Shown: positions 53,397 through 62,397, counted from the stretch's first letter. The stretch: DNA of 64,000 nt from JBNKZU01 sp050301795 (GCA_050301795.1 JBNKZU010000018.1:96644-160643), one strand, 5' to 3'. The notes: generated by a model from the letters alone, not told the origin. A program made the numbers and translations.

Positions 53397-56300
53397 ATGA
53401 TGAGGAAAATAGTAGAGTCACGGGTATTTTCTGTAGCTATTATTGCTACGTTGATATTCTTCTCACCATACAGTTTTGCCGCTCACGAGAATGACGATCA
53501 AAAAGCCGTCATCAGAATTGCTGTGCTCGCCTATAAGGGCAAAGCAGCCGCCGTTGAGAGCTGGCAGGCTCACATTAACTTTCTTAATGAGCGTCTTCCA
53601 AAATATGAGTTTCAACTAGTTCCTCTGAGCTACACAAACGATGAACTCAATAATGCCGTTCGAAACCATGATGTCGATTTTGTTATTACAAACCCAGGAA
53701 ACTACATCGAGCTAGAGCTAGAGGGGCATATTGCCCACATGGCGACTCGTCGAATGCGGGGACCTGCGGGAATACTGAGTAACTTCGGAGGAACCGCGAT
53801 TACTCAACCGAATCGGGATGATATTACTCGGTACGATGATCTTGATGGCAAAACCATTCTTATACCCTCAAAATCCAGCCTGGGCGGTTGGTATGTACAT
53901 CTACGAGAAGCTCTGGAACAAGGGATAGATCTGCAAAAAAGAGCTGAGATTGTCCAGTTAAACGAGCATCAGGAGGTCGTAAAAGCCATTATCAGAGGTG
54001 AGGGCGATGTCGGTTTTATCCGTTCTGATTTACTGGAACAGATGGCGGAAAAAGGTGAGATCAATATAAAGGACATCAGGGTTGTAAACCAAATCACACG
54101 TCCAGACTTTCCATACCTGCTAAGCACACGACTCTACCCTGAATGGCCATTCTCTATGGTGCATGGAACACCCAACAACATGGCGGTTGAGGTTTTAAGA
54201 GCGCTACTTGAGATTAACCCTCAAAGTAGAGCCGCACAAAATGCAGGCATCTATGACTGGACGATCTCCAGTGACTACCGGATGATTGATGAGCTGTTAT
54301 TCAAGATAGGCCTGGGGCCTTATGCAAACATAAAACTCTCGACCAAGGAAATGATAAAACACTATTGGGTCGAGCATTCATTATCGATATTTACAATCTT
54401 CATAATCATCATACTAAGCCTGACGAGGTTTGTTTTTGTTAACCACCGCCTCGTCCGCGAGATATCACGTCGAAGACATGCCGAGCAGGATCTGCGCCGA
54501 ACAGCCAGTGTATTTGAGAACGCAAATGAGGGCATTGTTATCACCGATCCCTCAGCAATCATTATTGATGTGAATAAGGCTTTTACAACGATTACCGGAT
54601 ATAAGCGTGAAGAGATCATTGGAGAAAACCCAAGCATCCTTAACTCTCACAAGCAGGATGCAAGTTTTTATGAAGATATGTGGACAAAGCTACAAACCCA
54701 CGGAGTCTGGAAGGGAGAAATCTGGAACCGTAAAAAGAGTGGCGAGATCTATGCCGAGCTACTCACCATATCCGCAGTTTATGCCCCTGATGGAACGATT
54801 GAACACTATGTTGGGATCTTCTTTGATATCACGAATATTAAAGAGCAGGAGTCACTCCTCCACCATCTGGCACACCATGATGCGCTAACCAAGCTTCCTA
54901 ACCGCATCCTGTTTTATGATCGCCTGGAACAGAGCCTTGCCAGAACCAAACGCCAGAAGGATCTGCTTGCAATCGCCTATCTTGATCTTGATGGATTTAA
55001 ACCCGTTAACGATTCACTCGGTCATGAAGCAGGCGACAAGCTGCTGATTGATATTTCAAGGCGTTTAAAACTGTCGATTAGAGAGGATGATACTGTCGCA
55101 CGCATTGGCGGAGATGAATTTGCAGTGCTACTTGCCTCAATAACTACCTTTGAGGAGTGTGAGCTCGCAGTTGAACGTATCTTACGGCAGATTAATATTC
55201 CATTTACCATTGGCGAAAATGAGATCAATATCTCTGCCAGTATCGGGATCACCATCTTCCCGCTTGATGACTCAACACCTGACATATTATTACGTCATGC
55301 CGACCAAGCGATGTATATCGCCAAACAATCCGGGCGTAATCAGTACTATCTCTACAATACCATTTTGGACAATATGTCTGATGGAATCTCCCAACAACTT
55401 GAGAAAGTCAGGCTGGGATTAAAAGAGAATGAATTTGCACTCTATTACCAACCAATCATCGATCTTAACAACCATCAAATCGCAGGTTTCGAGATACTGA
55501 TACGCTGGCACCACCCGAAGAAAGGATTACTGTTGCCCTCGGCATTTATCAATGAGATCTCGAAAAGTGATCTTACGATTGAGTTTGAAGGTTGGATTAT
55601 TGAGCAGTCATTTAAACAGCTATCGCAGTGGAATGACCAGAATCTATATACCAATCTCTATATCAATCTTTCATCCAGATATTTGCTGCATAATCATCTG
55701 ATTGAGTTTATCAAGGAGATGCTCAGAAAGTATCCACGAGTCAACGCACAGCAAATCAGATTCGAAATAGTTGAGGATGTGACTTTGGAAGATCACCCCA
55801 AGGTCAGAACAATCATCGAAGAGCTAAACCTGTTGAACATACCTACAATTCTTGATGATTTTGGTACCGGCTACTCCTCGATCACCTATGTAAAATCGAT
55901 ACCGGTTCATACCATTAAGATCGAGCAGCAGATCGTTCAAGGTATGATGGAGAGTGATTACAACTACTCACTTGTCGATGGCATTATCGGTCTGGCAAAC
56001 GCATACCACTACAACGTGATCGCAGAGGGCGCAGAAAGTATGGAGCACTGCGCCATCTTGAAAAGCATGGGTTGTAATCTGGTTCAGGGTTATGGCATTT
56101 CTGAGCCACTACATCAATCTGATGTTCTCTCTTGGGTCTCTGATTTTGAGAATAACTTTAAATGGGAAGACCAACTCCCGTCAGAGTGGAGAACCATTGA
56201 TGCGCCTCTACTTCTTATTCAACAAAACCATGTGAAATGGATTAATCAGTTACTGAATTACCTCTCCGACGCGGTTGAATCATCGTCGATTATTCCTGCC

Positions 56301-56579
56301 ATTAATCATAAACAGTGCTTTTTTGGTCGCTGGTTCTACTCACATGGCATGAAAAAATACCAAGAGGTTCCAGAGTTTATGGCTCTTGAGCCGGTTCATC
56401 ATCAGATTCACAATCAAGCACGACTTCTGCTTTCACTTAAAAAAGAGGGACGCGTGAGCGAGATGCAGCGTGAGATAGAAAACCTTCTCAAGCTAAAGGA
56501 GCAGTTGCTCTCATCAGTCGACACACTGCTTAAAGCCATCAAAAAGAACCACAGTAATAACAGCACCAAAACGCTATAA
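53397..56579 (+). CDS. PhnD-PAS-GGDEF-EAL-CZB signalling protein
   Basis: A 1060-residue membrane sensor. After the signal peptide (about 1-28) comes a PhnD-like periplasmic binding domain (about 35-315), a membrane helix (about 325-345), PAS (about 375-490), GGDEF (about 495-655) with intact GGDEF and an RxxD inhibitory site (REDD), EAL (about 670-920) and a C-terminal CZB zinc-binding domain (about 950-1040, 'CFFGRWFYSHG' with later His). In the EAL domain 'EIL', 'DDFGTGYSS' and 'AEGAES' are present, but the usual KID is KIE. The protein could both make and degrade c-di-GMP. The start has AAGGGA just upstream; the frame opens earlier at 53325. Confidence 0.9.
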   Translation: MMRKIVESRVFSVAIIATLIFFSPYSFAAHENDDQKAVIRIAVLAYKGKAAAVESWQAHINFLNERLPKYEFQLVPLSYTNDELNNAVRNHDVDFVITNPGNYIELELEGHIAHMATRRMRGPAGILSNFGGTAITQPNRDDITRYDDLDGKTILIPSKSSLGGWYVHLREALEQGIDLQKRAEIVQLNEHQEVVKAIIRGEGDVGFIRSDLLEQMAEKGEINIKDIRVVNQITRPDFPYLLSTRLYPEWPFSMVHGTPNNMAVEVLRALLEINPQSRAAQNAGIYDWTISSDYRMIDELLFKIGLGPYANIKLSTKEMIKHYWVEHSLSIFTIFIIIILSLTRFVFVNHRLVREISRRRHAEQDLRRTASVFENANEGIVITDPSAIIIDVNKAFTTITGYKREEIIGENPSILNSHKQDASFYEDMWTKLQTHGVWKGEIWNRKKSGEIYAELLTISAVYAPDGTIEHYVGIFFDITNIKEQESLLHHLAHHDALTKLPNRILFYDRLEQSLARTKRQKDLLAIAYLDLDGFKPVNDSLGHEAGDKLLIDISRRLKLSIREDDTVARIGGDEFAVLLASITTFEECELAVERILRQINIPFTIGENEINISASIGITIFPLDDSTPDILLRHADQAMYIAKQSGRNQYYLYNTILDNMSDGISQQLEKVRLGLKENEFALYYQPIIDLNNHQIAGFEILIRWHHPKKGLLLPSAFINEISKSDLTIEFEGWIIEQSFKQLSQWNDQNLYTNLYINLSSRYLLHNHLIEFIKEMLRKYPRVNAQQIRFEIVEDVTLEDHPKVRTIIEELNLLNIPTILDDFGTGYSSITYVKSIPVHTIKIEQQIVQGMMESDYNYSLVDGIIGLANAYHYNVIAEGAESMEHCAILKSMGCNLVQGYGISEPLHQSDVLSWVSDFENNFKWEDQLPSEWRTIDAPLLLIQQNHVKWINQLLNYLSDAVESSSIIPAINHKQCFFGRWFYSHGMKKYQEVPEFMALEPVHHQIHNQARLLLSLKKEGRVSEMQREIENLLKLKEQLLSSVDTLLKAIKKNHSNNSTKTL

Positions 56580-56588
56580 TAGCGCCAC
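56575..56588 (+). promoter_or_regulatory. Probable -10 with GC-rich discriminator upstream of the SDR gene
   Basis: TATAATAGCGCCAC overlaps the stop codon of the upstream gene and ends 21 bases before GTG 56610. No -35 at standard spacing. Confidence 0.45.
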
Positions 56589-56609
56589 GTGTTCATCAGG
56601 GTCATTGGC

Positions 56610-57464
56610 GTGAATCAGAAAAACAGCATCCTCATAACCGGTTGTTCCAGCGGTATTGGTTACTGCCTGGCACATGGATTAAAGCAACGTGGTTATCGTG
56701 TGTTTGCCACCGCTCGTAAAACTGTGGATGTAGAGAAGTTACGCTCCGAAGGGTTTGAAAGCTTCCGGCTAGATCTTGCAGATACCGAAACCATCCTCCA
56801 ATGTATTAACGATGTGTTATCACTCACTGGCGGCACCCTAGATGCGCTGATTAATAATGGTGCTTATGGTCAACCTGGTGCGGTCGAGGATTTGAGCAGA
56901 GACGTTCTTCGAGCCCAGTTTGAAACCAATCTTTTTGGAACTCACGAATTAACATCACATGTAATGAAGGTTATGCGAAAACAAGGACACGGCCGCATAA
57001 TTCATATCAGTTCGGTGTTGGGCTTAATTGCACTCCCATTTCGTGGAGCTTATAACGCCAGCAAATATGCACTTGAAGGGCTAACCGACACCATGCGAAT
57101 GGAGCTTAAAAATTCCGGTTCCCCGATCACCCTCTCATTAATCGAGCCGGGTCCGGTGACGAGCCGATTCCGTGCCAATGCGTACAAAATGTATCAACAA
57201 CACATCGATAAAGAGCATAGCCCCTATCGCCAAACCTATGACGCAATGGAGCGAAGACTGGTTAAAGAGGGGCCGGCAGCTCCATTTACACTTCCGCCAG
57301 AAGCAGTGTTGGACAAGGCGATCCATGCATTAGAATCAAACCGCCCCAAGGCTCGATACTACGTCACTTTCCCAACATACCTATTTGCAACGCTTAAGCG
57401 AATTCTGCCGCATCATTGGCTCGACTGGGTATTGCTGCGTGTCTCACGTTCAGAGAATCGATAA
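56610..57464 (+). CDS. SDR family oxidoreductase
   Basis: Classical short-chain dehydrogenase, 284 residues. Cofactor motif 'ITGCSSGIGYCLAHGL' near residue 10, 'NNGAYG' near 84 (usually NNAG), catalytic Ser in 'HISSVLGLIALPF' and the YxxxK in 'AYNASKYALEGL' near 150. The start is GTG 56610 with CAGGG eight bases upstream; an in-frame GTG at 56589 would add 7 residues. Substrate not predictable; resembles oxidoreductases often annotated with DUF481 neighbours. Confidence 0.88.
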   Translation: MNQKNSILITGCSSGIGYCLAHGLKQRGYRVFATARKTVDVEKLRSEGFESFRLDLADTETILQCINDVLSLTGGTLDALINNGAYGQPGAVEDLSRDVLRAQFETNLFGTHELTSHVMKVMRKQGHGRIIHISSVLGLIALPFRGAYNASKYALEGLTDTMRMELKNSGSPITLSLIEPGPVTSRFRANAYKMYQQHIDKEHSPYRQTYDAMERRLVKEGPAAPFTLPPEAVLDKAIHALESNRPKARYYVTFPTYLFATLKRILPHHWLDWVLLRVSRSENR

Positions 57465-57473
57465 AGGCTAATC

Positions 57474-58226
57474 ATGAGAACAATACTTTCACTACTGCTA
57501 TTGATGCCGATTTGTTCAAATGCGATTGTCAATACATCAAGCATACACACCTCAACACCTGAGAAGGGTCTCCATGGTGAGGTAAAGCTATCGATAAACA
57601 CCAAATCGGGCAACACCGAATCCGAAAGATTCACAACTGCGGCCAAGTTCACCTATCAACAAAAGGGGAGCACCGATTACCTGATTCTAAAAGGAGATTA
57701 TGGAACCACCACCGGAGTAAAAACATCTCAAAGTGTTTTGGTGCATCTACGCCGAATCCTTCCCTGGACGCAGAAGATAGACCTGGAGCTGTTTACCCAG
57801 GCAGAGAATAGTCCATTTAATCGCCTCACCTATCGCGCCCTCGGTGGCGGTGGTGCACGCTATCATTTCATTGAAAAAACAGAGAACGTCGCCGTTATTG
57901 CTGGTGCCGGAGCCTTCTATCTGCAAGAGGAGATCGATTCAACCTCAACCGATTCCGGTGTTGCGAATCTCTGGCGCGGGAATGGCTATCTGGTGCTGGA
58001 GTATCAACTAAACGATTTCACGACACTAAGCAGCACCACCTATTACCAACCTAATCTTGAAAATAGCGCTGACTACCGGATGCTCGAAGATGCATCAATC
58101 CTGTTAACCCTATCAAAATCCCTTGCCGTAGAGATGAGTTACCAAATGAGTTTCGATTCACAGCCACCCATCGGTGTGAAAGATCAGGATCAGCAAATCA
58201 TCACAACCCTGAATTATCGCTTTTAG
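57474..58226 (+). CDS. DUF481 outer-membrane protein
   Basis: A 250-residue beta-barrel with signal peptide (1-17, 'PICSNA'). Typical DUF481 pattern: 'LHGEVKLSINTKSGNTESERF' region (about 33-53) then repeated amphipathic strands and a terminal 'NYRF' for outer-membrane assembly. Function unknown. Follows the SDR gene by 9 bases with AAGG nearby, so probably cotranscribed. Its end overlaps the convergent DUF4389 gene by 4 bases. Confidence 0.88.
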   Translation: MRTILSLLLLMPICSNAIVNTSSIHTSTPEKGLHGEVKLSINTKSGNTESERFTTAAKFTYQQKGSTDYLILKGDYGTTTGVKTSQSVLVHLRRILPWTQKIDLELFTQAENSPFNRLTYRALGGGGARYHFIEKTENVAVIAGAGAFYLQEEIDSTSTDSGVANLWRGNGYLVLEYQLNDFTTLSSTTYYQPNLENSADYRMLEDASILLTLSKSLAVEMSYQMSFDSQPPIGVKDQDQQIITTLNYRF

Positions 58227-58498
58227 CCTTTAGGCCACTCACCCACAGGAAAGGGTCGCTCCTCAGAGTTAAAACTGAGAAACCGGACAATCTGATAGAT
58301 ATAGGTAGCAAGCTGCTGACCAAAATTGAGGAGTTGCTCATTACGCTCTTTCATAAATGCGATAGTCAAAAACTGAAACACAACAACAACCCACAAAACA
58401 ATCTCGGCCACGCTGTAGCTAATCGCAAATAGAAGCATATAAATAAAGCGCTCACCCAACCCCATACTCTCTTCTACAGTTTCAATATCGTTATTCAT
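58223..58498 (-). CDS. DUF4389 membrane protein
   Basis: A 91-residue inner-membrane protein with two hydrophobic parts (about 18-50) matching DUF4389: 'RFIYMLLFAISYSVAEIVLWVVVVFQFLTIAF' region and the end 'LSFNSEERPFPVGEWP', which is the most characteristic part of the family. ATG 58498 is chosen; the open frame continues to 58579 without family features. Function unknown. Confidence 0.85.
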   Translation of the reverse strand: MNNDIETVEESMGLGERFIYMLLFAISYSVAEIVLWVVVVFQFLTIAFMKERNEQLLNFGQQLATYIYQIVRFLSFNSEERPFPVGEWPKG

Positions 58499-58614
58499 AG
58501 CCACATCACTTTTAGTTAGGGAAAATCTAATTAAGTTTGATAAATCAGTCATTGCGAACGAAGTGAACGACTGCACCACTTGTTCAAACTCTCCTTAGAT
58601 AGTTAAGACTGAAA

Positions 58615-59358
58615 TCAGACCCATGCCGGAAGTCTATCCATCATGCGTCGTAATCCTTTATCGTATATATGATAGTCAGGGATGTATTGTTCAACCAGTG
58701 ACCAGTACTTTTTTGAGTGATTCATCTGCCGTGTATGACACAGCTCATGAACAAAAAGATACTCCACATACTCTGGCTCCAGAAAAAGCAGCTTATAGTT
58801 AATGCTCAGATTCCCACCAGCACTGCAACTACCCCAGCGCTTATTCTGTCCTCGGATCGTGACTCGGTTATACGAAAGACCGGTGTTTTTACTCACCTGA
58901 TTAAGCAAGGGGATAAGCTGCTCTTTTGCAGTTTTATGAAGCCAGCGCTGTAGTGCCGGACGCCACAGATTATCCTGACCAACATGGACGATAACCCTAT
59001 CACCCTGCTCCTTTATCCGGGTCGTTTTTGCGCTACTCTCTTTATAAACCACATCAAACTCCCGGCTAAGCGCGCGCAAATGAATAACTTGCGGTGGTTC
59101 ATCAGGAGTGGGCTGGATATCGACAATCCTGCTTAAAGTTCGCAGCAACCAATGATGATTTTGCTCAACAAAAGATATACCACTGTTTAGAGAGTGGTGC
59201 TGAGGTAGTACCAGCTCAATATGACGATTGCGGCCAACCTTAAGATAGATCCGGCGGGAGCGCTTTGATATACGAACATCCAGCGCAATAACGCCAGCAC
59301 TGCGCAGCTCATCTCCACGATGAAGCGTATTAAGATCAATCTGATGATTCACAGACAT
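58615..59358 (-). CDS. YgjP-like zinc metallopeptidase
   Basis: A 247-residue soluble protein of the M48-related YgjP/DUF45 family. The zinc motif 'FVHELCHTRQMNHSKKYW' (HExxH plus a third His) lies near residue 205, preceded by 'RWGSCSAGGNLSINYKL' near 175, the family signature. Likely a cytosolic protease or processing factor; substrate unknown. It is the last housekeeping-like gene before the accessory segment. Confidence 0.9.
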   Translation of the reverse strand: MSVNHQIDLNTLHRGDELRSAGVIALDVRISKRSRRIYLKVGRNRHIELVLPQHHSLNSGISFVEQNHHWLLRTLSRIVDIQPTPDEPPQVIHLRALSREFDVVYKESSAKTTRIKEQGDRVIVHVGQDNLWRPALQRWLHKTAKEQLIPLLNQVSKNTGLSYNRVTIRGQNKRWGSCSAGGNLSINYKLLFLEPEYVEYLFVHELCHTRQMNHSKKYWSLVEQYIPDYHIYDKGLRRMMDRLPAWV

Positions 59359-59475
59359 GTCATCATTATTATGCGCTCACCAAACTGAACAACACCCTCT
59401 TTGAATTAACGGTTTTCATCAGTGATTAAAACCATGAAATTGCACATCAAAAATAACCACCATTTACTGCATCCA

Positions 59476-59877
59476 TTAACTGCTATGGATTAAACGATCC
59501 CTGTTTAATAATTTTGTACAGATTAGCGCCGCAATATAGACCTCAAGAAAACTCCAGGGTATTGCCCAGTAAAGCAGATGCTTTGGCAACACGCCCATGT
59601 TCCACATCGCAATCCACAACAGCACAAATCCGATGACCCACGCAATTAGAGTGCTTTCGATAACACTGAACTTCTTGCACAACATACTTAAAGCGCCAAC
59701 AAAAATAAAAGCCCATATCCCCCAGGTAGCACCATTGATCGGCGCTGATGGAAAAGTAAGCCCAATTTCATTAAAGCCATCGACCCAAATATTTTTGATC
59801 ACAAGTTCATTGCGAATGAATTCAGAAAGATTCATCCACAAGCCAGAAATAAAGATTGCAAGAATATGGTTTTTCAT
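59476..59877 (-). CDS. Hypothetical four-helix membrane protein
   Basis: A 133-residue polytopic membrane protein with four hydrophobic stretches (about 3-20, 50-66, 75-94, 104-122). The first loop contains 'WMNLSEFIRNELVIK' and 'FPSAPINGATWGIWAF', reminiscent of small eight-transmembrane-like cassette proteins, but no family was identified. Its position at the edge of the integron-like cassette region suggests it is mobile (inference). Confidence 0.55.
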   Translation of the reverse strand: MKNHILAIFISGLWMNLSEFIRNELVIKNIWVDGFNEIGLTFPSAPINGATWGIWAFIFVGALSMLCKKFSVIESTLIAWVIGFVLLWIAMWNMGVLPKHLLYWAIPWSFLEVYIAALICTKLLNRDRLIHSS

Positions 59878-59955
59878 ATCAGTCTGCTCGTATTTATATC
59901 GCCGAAGTTAATAAGCTTTTAGAAAAAAACTCGTGTTATAAGCAAAAGGCATAAT

Positions 59956-60454
59956 TTATCGCCTATTTTTGGTGATGAAATATATAATCCCTTTTGTTCT
60001 AAATATTAACAACAATGAAATGATGAATTCAAAGCCTGTTGTAATCATTGCAGACTTATTCTCTATATTCATAAGTGTGTACCCAGGTATTTCTCTAGCT
60101 CCTATAACAACTAAGACTATCCAATAGATAGCATCGGAAACAACATAAAAAAGTAGGTAAGCACCCAGAATAATAAACCCTAAAGAATAAAGATCATTTG
60201 AGGAGAGCGTTTGATGTGATGCGCTTGCTTGTTTTATCGGATAGATTCTTTTTGCAATGGTTAAAGGAAAAAACCAGAGTATTGCTGCTGCAAACAATGA
60301 GGCTATTCCTGCAACATATAGTGGAATAAGTTTATGAGTTGTCACGGGATCATCAGCGACAGATATCACGGAAAAAAATATCTCGTACTGCAATTAAAAA
60401 TAGCGCTATCGCAAATAATCTGGCGATTAATGCAATGATGTGTGTTGGAGTCAT
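59956..60454 (-). pseudogene. Membrane-protein gene with a one-base frameshift in A7
   Basis: The 3' part (59956-60393) encodes 145 residues with at least three hydrophobic helices but begins with a weak TTG. In the next frame, ATG 60454 (with AGGTAGGA before it) opens 'MTPTHIIALIARLFAIALFL', a natural first helix, and runs out of frame in a run of seven A (60372-60378). Removing one A joins them into a 165-residue protein with four helices. Either a real mutation, phase variation or a sequencing error in the homopolymer. Confidence 0.55.
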
Positions 60455-60579
60455 TGTCCTACCTCTCAATAAGAGACCCTTTATATGTGTACCTGCAAGA
60501 AGTACCCTTGGGGTATTTGCTGTAAACGATTCTATTTAACAGCAACGATGACAGATGAAGTAATCGAGTTTGTTAATCG

Positions 60580-60659
60580 ATTTAACTCGGCCACCAGATT
60601 TGATGACCGAATTGTTTAGTAATGCCTATTGACGTCGGGGCGGAACATATGTGTTATGC
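60580..60659 (-). mobile_element. Weak attC-like site after the zinc-ribbon cassette
   Basis: On the minus strand GCATAAC (60659-60653) and GTTAAAT (60586-60580) match the outer attC core boxes and sit right after a cassette gene. Internal complementarity is poor, so this may be degenerate or chance. Confidence 0.3.
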
Positions 60660-60679
60660 GATTTTGCTGTAGCCTCAAC

Positions 60680-61003
60680 TTACTGCTGCCCACGAATATC
60701 ACCTTGCTGAAGCCCGATATTTGAAATCTTTGTGAAGTCATCAAAGCCACAGTTTTCACAGTGAAGATGAAAAGCTAGCGTAAAACCTTCCGTAGCTTTC
60801 TTTTTATAGAATTCGTTGTATTCATTTTCTTCTTCATGAACCCTTACTTCATACTCCAAGACTCTTAATATTTGCTTCCCCTCACACTTAGGGCACATAA
60901 AATAGAAGTAATCTGTAAGGCAGGTTTCACCCTTCAGCTTTCCTTCAGTGACATCGTCGGAGCCATGATACGCCTTACCTTTGTTGAATTTTGTCTTTGC
61001 CAT
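60680..61003 (-). CDS. Zinc-ribbon cassette protein, unknown
   Basis: A 107-residue protein with two CxxC pairs, 'CPKC' at about 37-40 and 'CENC' near 82-85, likely one zinc ribbon. The rest is charged, and the N-terminus is lysine-rich. No family recognised. ATG 61003 is preferred because AAAGGAGT lies at good distance; ATG 61009 is too close to it. It forms the cassette just beyond attC site 61022-61091. Confidence 0.65.
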   Translation of the reverse strand: MAKTKFNKGKAYHGSDDVTEGKLKGETCLTDYFYFMCPKCEGKQILRVLEYEVRVHEEENEYNEFYKKKATEGFTLAFHLHCENCGFDDFTKISNIGLQQGDIRGQQ

Positions 61004-61021
61004 TGTCATGACTCCTTTTAC

Positions 61022-61091
61022 GCATAACGACCTAGCTCACTCGACGAAAACCGCGTAGCGGTTTTTGGTCGGGTGGAGCGCCGAGTTAGGC
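61022..61091 (-). mobile_element. attC site 1 (integron recombination site)
   Basis: A 70-base imperfect inverted repeat. On the minus strand: GCCTAAC (R''), CTCCACCCGACC, the central hairpin AAAACCG/CGGTTTT, a complementary GTCGAGTGAG, and GTTATGC (R'). The ends pair with each other and orientation matches the flanking genes. Confidence 0.85.
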
Positions 61092-61103
61092 CTGAATGAC
61101 AAC

Positions 61104-61802
61104 TCATTTGTCAGTACTTAACAAACTAAGAATTGTCTTATCGCCACTAAGGTTATCCAATATTTTATCTCTATAAAGAAGAATCATGCCGCAAATGATC
61201 GCCACACCTATAGCCAACTCCCAGCGCGGCCTTTGTTCGTCAAGAACCTTTAGCACCTCACCATTCTTCGACAAATACTCAAGTGCCTCAGCCTTTCCTT
61301 CAAAGAGGGGCTTACCTTCTTCAATAGGGTGCTCTGTGTTAGTCAGCTTCTCAAGCATGATTTCCATCATGGATTCTACTGCCATTCTATTTATGCCGAC
61401 ATCAACTCCTGGGCCAATCAATGAAAATACTTCATAAATTTGGTGTTTGTAATCCTTAAGGTTGAACGCTAATGTTTGGTGCGCAAGATCATTACGAATC
61501 TTGCGCATTTTATGTATAGCGTTAACTATTTCAGAAGATAGCAACCTGCATACGAGAACGATATCAAGCTTTGAAGACAAGGTGCCAAATGCTCCAGAAT
61601 AGTTAAAAATATCTTTCCTTCTTTTACCTGACACTGATTCTGGCACAAGTTGTTCGAAGAAAAGCTTTAGGTATTCGTCGATTTTTGAAACACCGAGAAG
61701 GACGGCTCCACGATCCGACTCGGCTACTAGCAACGGAAATATCTCGTCGAAATATGGCCGAAGTTCCGGATGAGACATGAAATGGTTGTTCGCGTCACTC
61801 AT
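61104..61802 (-). CDS. MltR-like protein with C-terminal membrane helix
   Basis: A 232-residue protein. The N-terminal 120 residues resemble the helical MltR (mannitol operon repressor) fold: 'ESDRGAVLLGVSKIDEYL', 'FSGAFGTLSSKLDI'-like and 'IHKMRKIRNDLAHQ', the last being its hallmark. The middle is helical. A hydrophobic helix 'WELAIGVAIICGMILLY' (about 195-211) anchors the C-terminus, so it is not a classical repressor. It lies between attC sites 1 and 2, next to the TIR-TM cassette, which has the same C-terminal anchor design. Confidence 0.65.
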   Translation of the reverse strand: MSDANNHFMSHPELRPYFDEIFPLLVAESDRGAVLLGVSKIDEYLKLFFEQLVPESVSGKRRKDIFNYSGAFGTLSSKLDIVLVCRLLSSEIVNAIHKMRKIRNDLAHQTLAFNLKDYKHQIYEVFSLIGPGVDVGINRMAVESMMEIMLEKLTNTEHPIEEGKPLFEGKAEALEYLSKNGEVLKVLDEQRPRWELAIGVAIICGMILLYRDKILDNLSGDKTILSLLSTDK

Positions 61803-61815
61803 TTGTTTTTCATGG

Positions 61816-61911
61816 GCCTAACGCCCGCAGCAACGGCAGACAAAAGTGGCGCGGCTTTTGGAACAAAAGGCGTGACGCTTTTGACTGTCCGGTTGCCTGC
61901 GTTTGTTATAA
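61816..61911 (-). mobile_element. attC site 2 (VCR-like)
   Basis: 96 bases. On the minus strand it begins TTATAACAAACGC and ends GGGCGTTAGGC, the pattern of Vibrio-type attC repeats. Inner arms such as GGCAACCGGACAGTC/GTCTGCCGTTGC are complementary. It abuts the TIR stop codon (61913). Confidence 0.88.
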
Positions 61912-61912
61912 G

Positions 61913-62371
61913 CTATTTGCTGGCTAACCATAGCACAGCAGCCCCTATACCTAACCAAACAAGCCCCTCATTCTTTTGCTGCTCCTCTGCCTGCCTAAAT
62001 ACGTTTGTTTGTAACCACTCAAGTGCTTTTTCTGGGTTTTGATAAACGTTCAAATACTTTAAATTCGAAATAAACCCAGGCAACGAAAGATTTGGCTCTA
62101 AAACCACAGGAAGAATTGTCTTTACAGATGATTTAGCTATGCCTATTTCCTGAGGAACCCACTCCGAGTCTCTGGCACTGCTGCTCCACAGCAAAATGAA
62201 TAAATTGCACGATTTAATTGCATTTATTATTTTTTCAGATAGCGGCTGACCAGGAAGTAACGAATATTCTGCGACAAAGACCTCGATAGAAGAATGCTCG
62301 AGCATATTCTTAATGTGATTCACTTTTGGTAAATCTTTCGTCGAATAGCTGATAAACACCTTAAATGCCAT
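61913..62371 (-). CDS. TIR-domain protein with C-terminal membrane helix
   Basis: A 152-residue protein: TIR domain (about 1-115) starting 'AFKVFISYSTKDLPKVNHI', with BB-loop-like 'AEYSLLPGQPLSEKI' and the catalytic-type Glu in 'SEWVPQEIGIA' near residue 76, as in bacterial NAD-cleaving TIRs. A membrane helix 'LVWLGIGAAVLWLAS' ends the protein. Sole-TIR-plus-TM proteins occur in prokaryotic immunity. ATG 62371 has a perfect AAGGAG; the frame opens 30 bases earlier. It is an integron cassette between attC 2 and 3. Confidence 0.85.
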   Translation of the reverse strand: MAFKVFISYSTKDLPKVNHIKNMLEHSSIEVFVAEYSLLPGQPLSEKIINAIKSCNLFILLWSSSARDSEWVPQEIGIAKSSVKTILPVVLEPNLSLPGFISNLKYLNVYQNPEKALEWLQTNVFRQAEEQQKNEGLVWLGIGAAVLWLASK

Positions 62372-62397
62372 GAATACTCCTTTGCTTATAACGCTTC

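Noticed and set aside
59878..59955. Possible fourth attC between the two membrane-protein genes
   Set aside because: GTTATAAGC-like boxes occur, but the second box and the inner complementary arms are missing.
60490..60520. Hairpin GTACCC/GGGTA upstream of the frameshifted gene
   Set aside because: Short stem without a T tract, no evident role; not listed as a feature.
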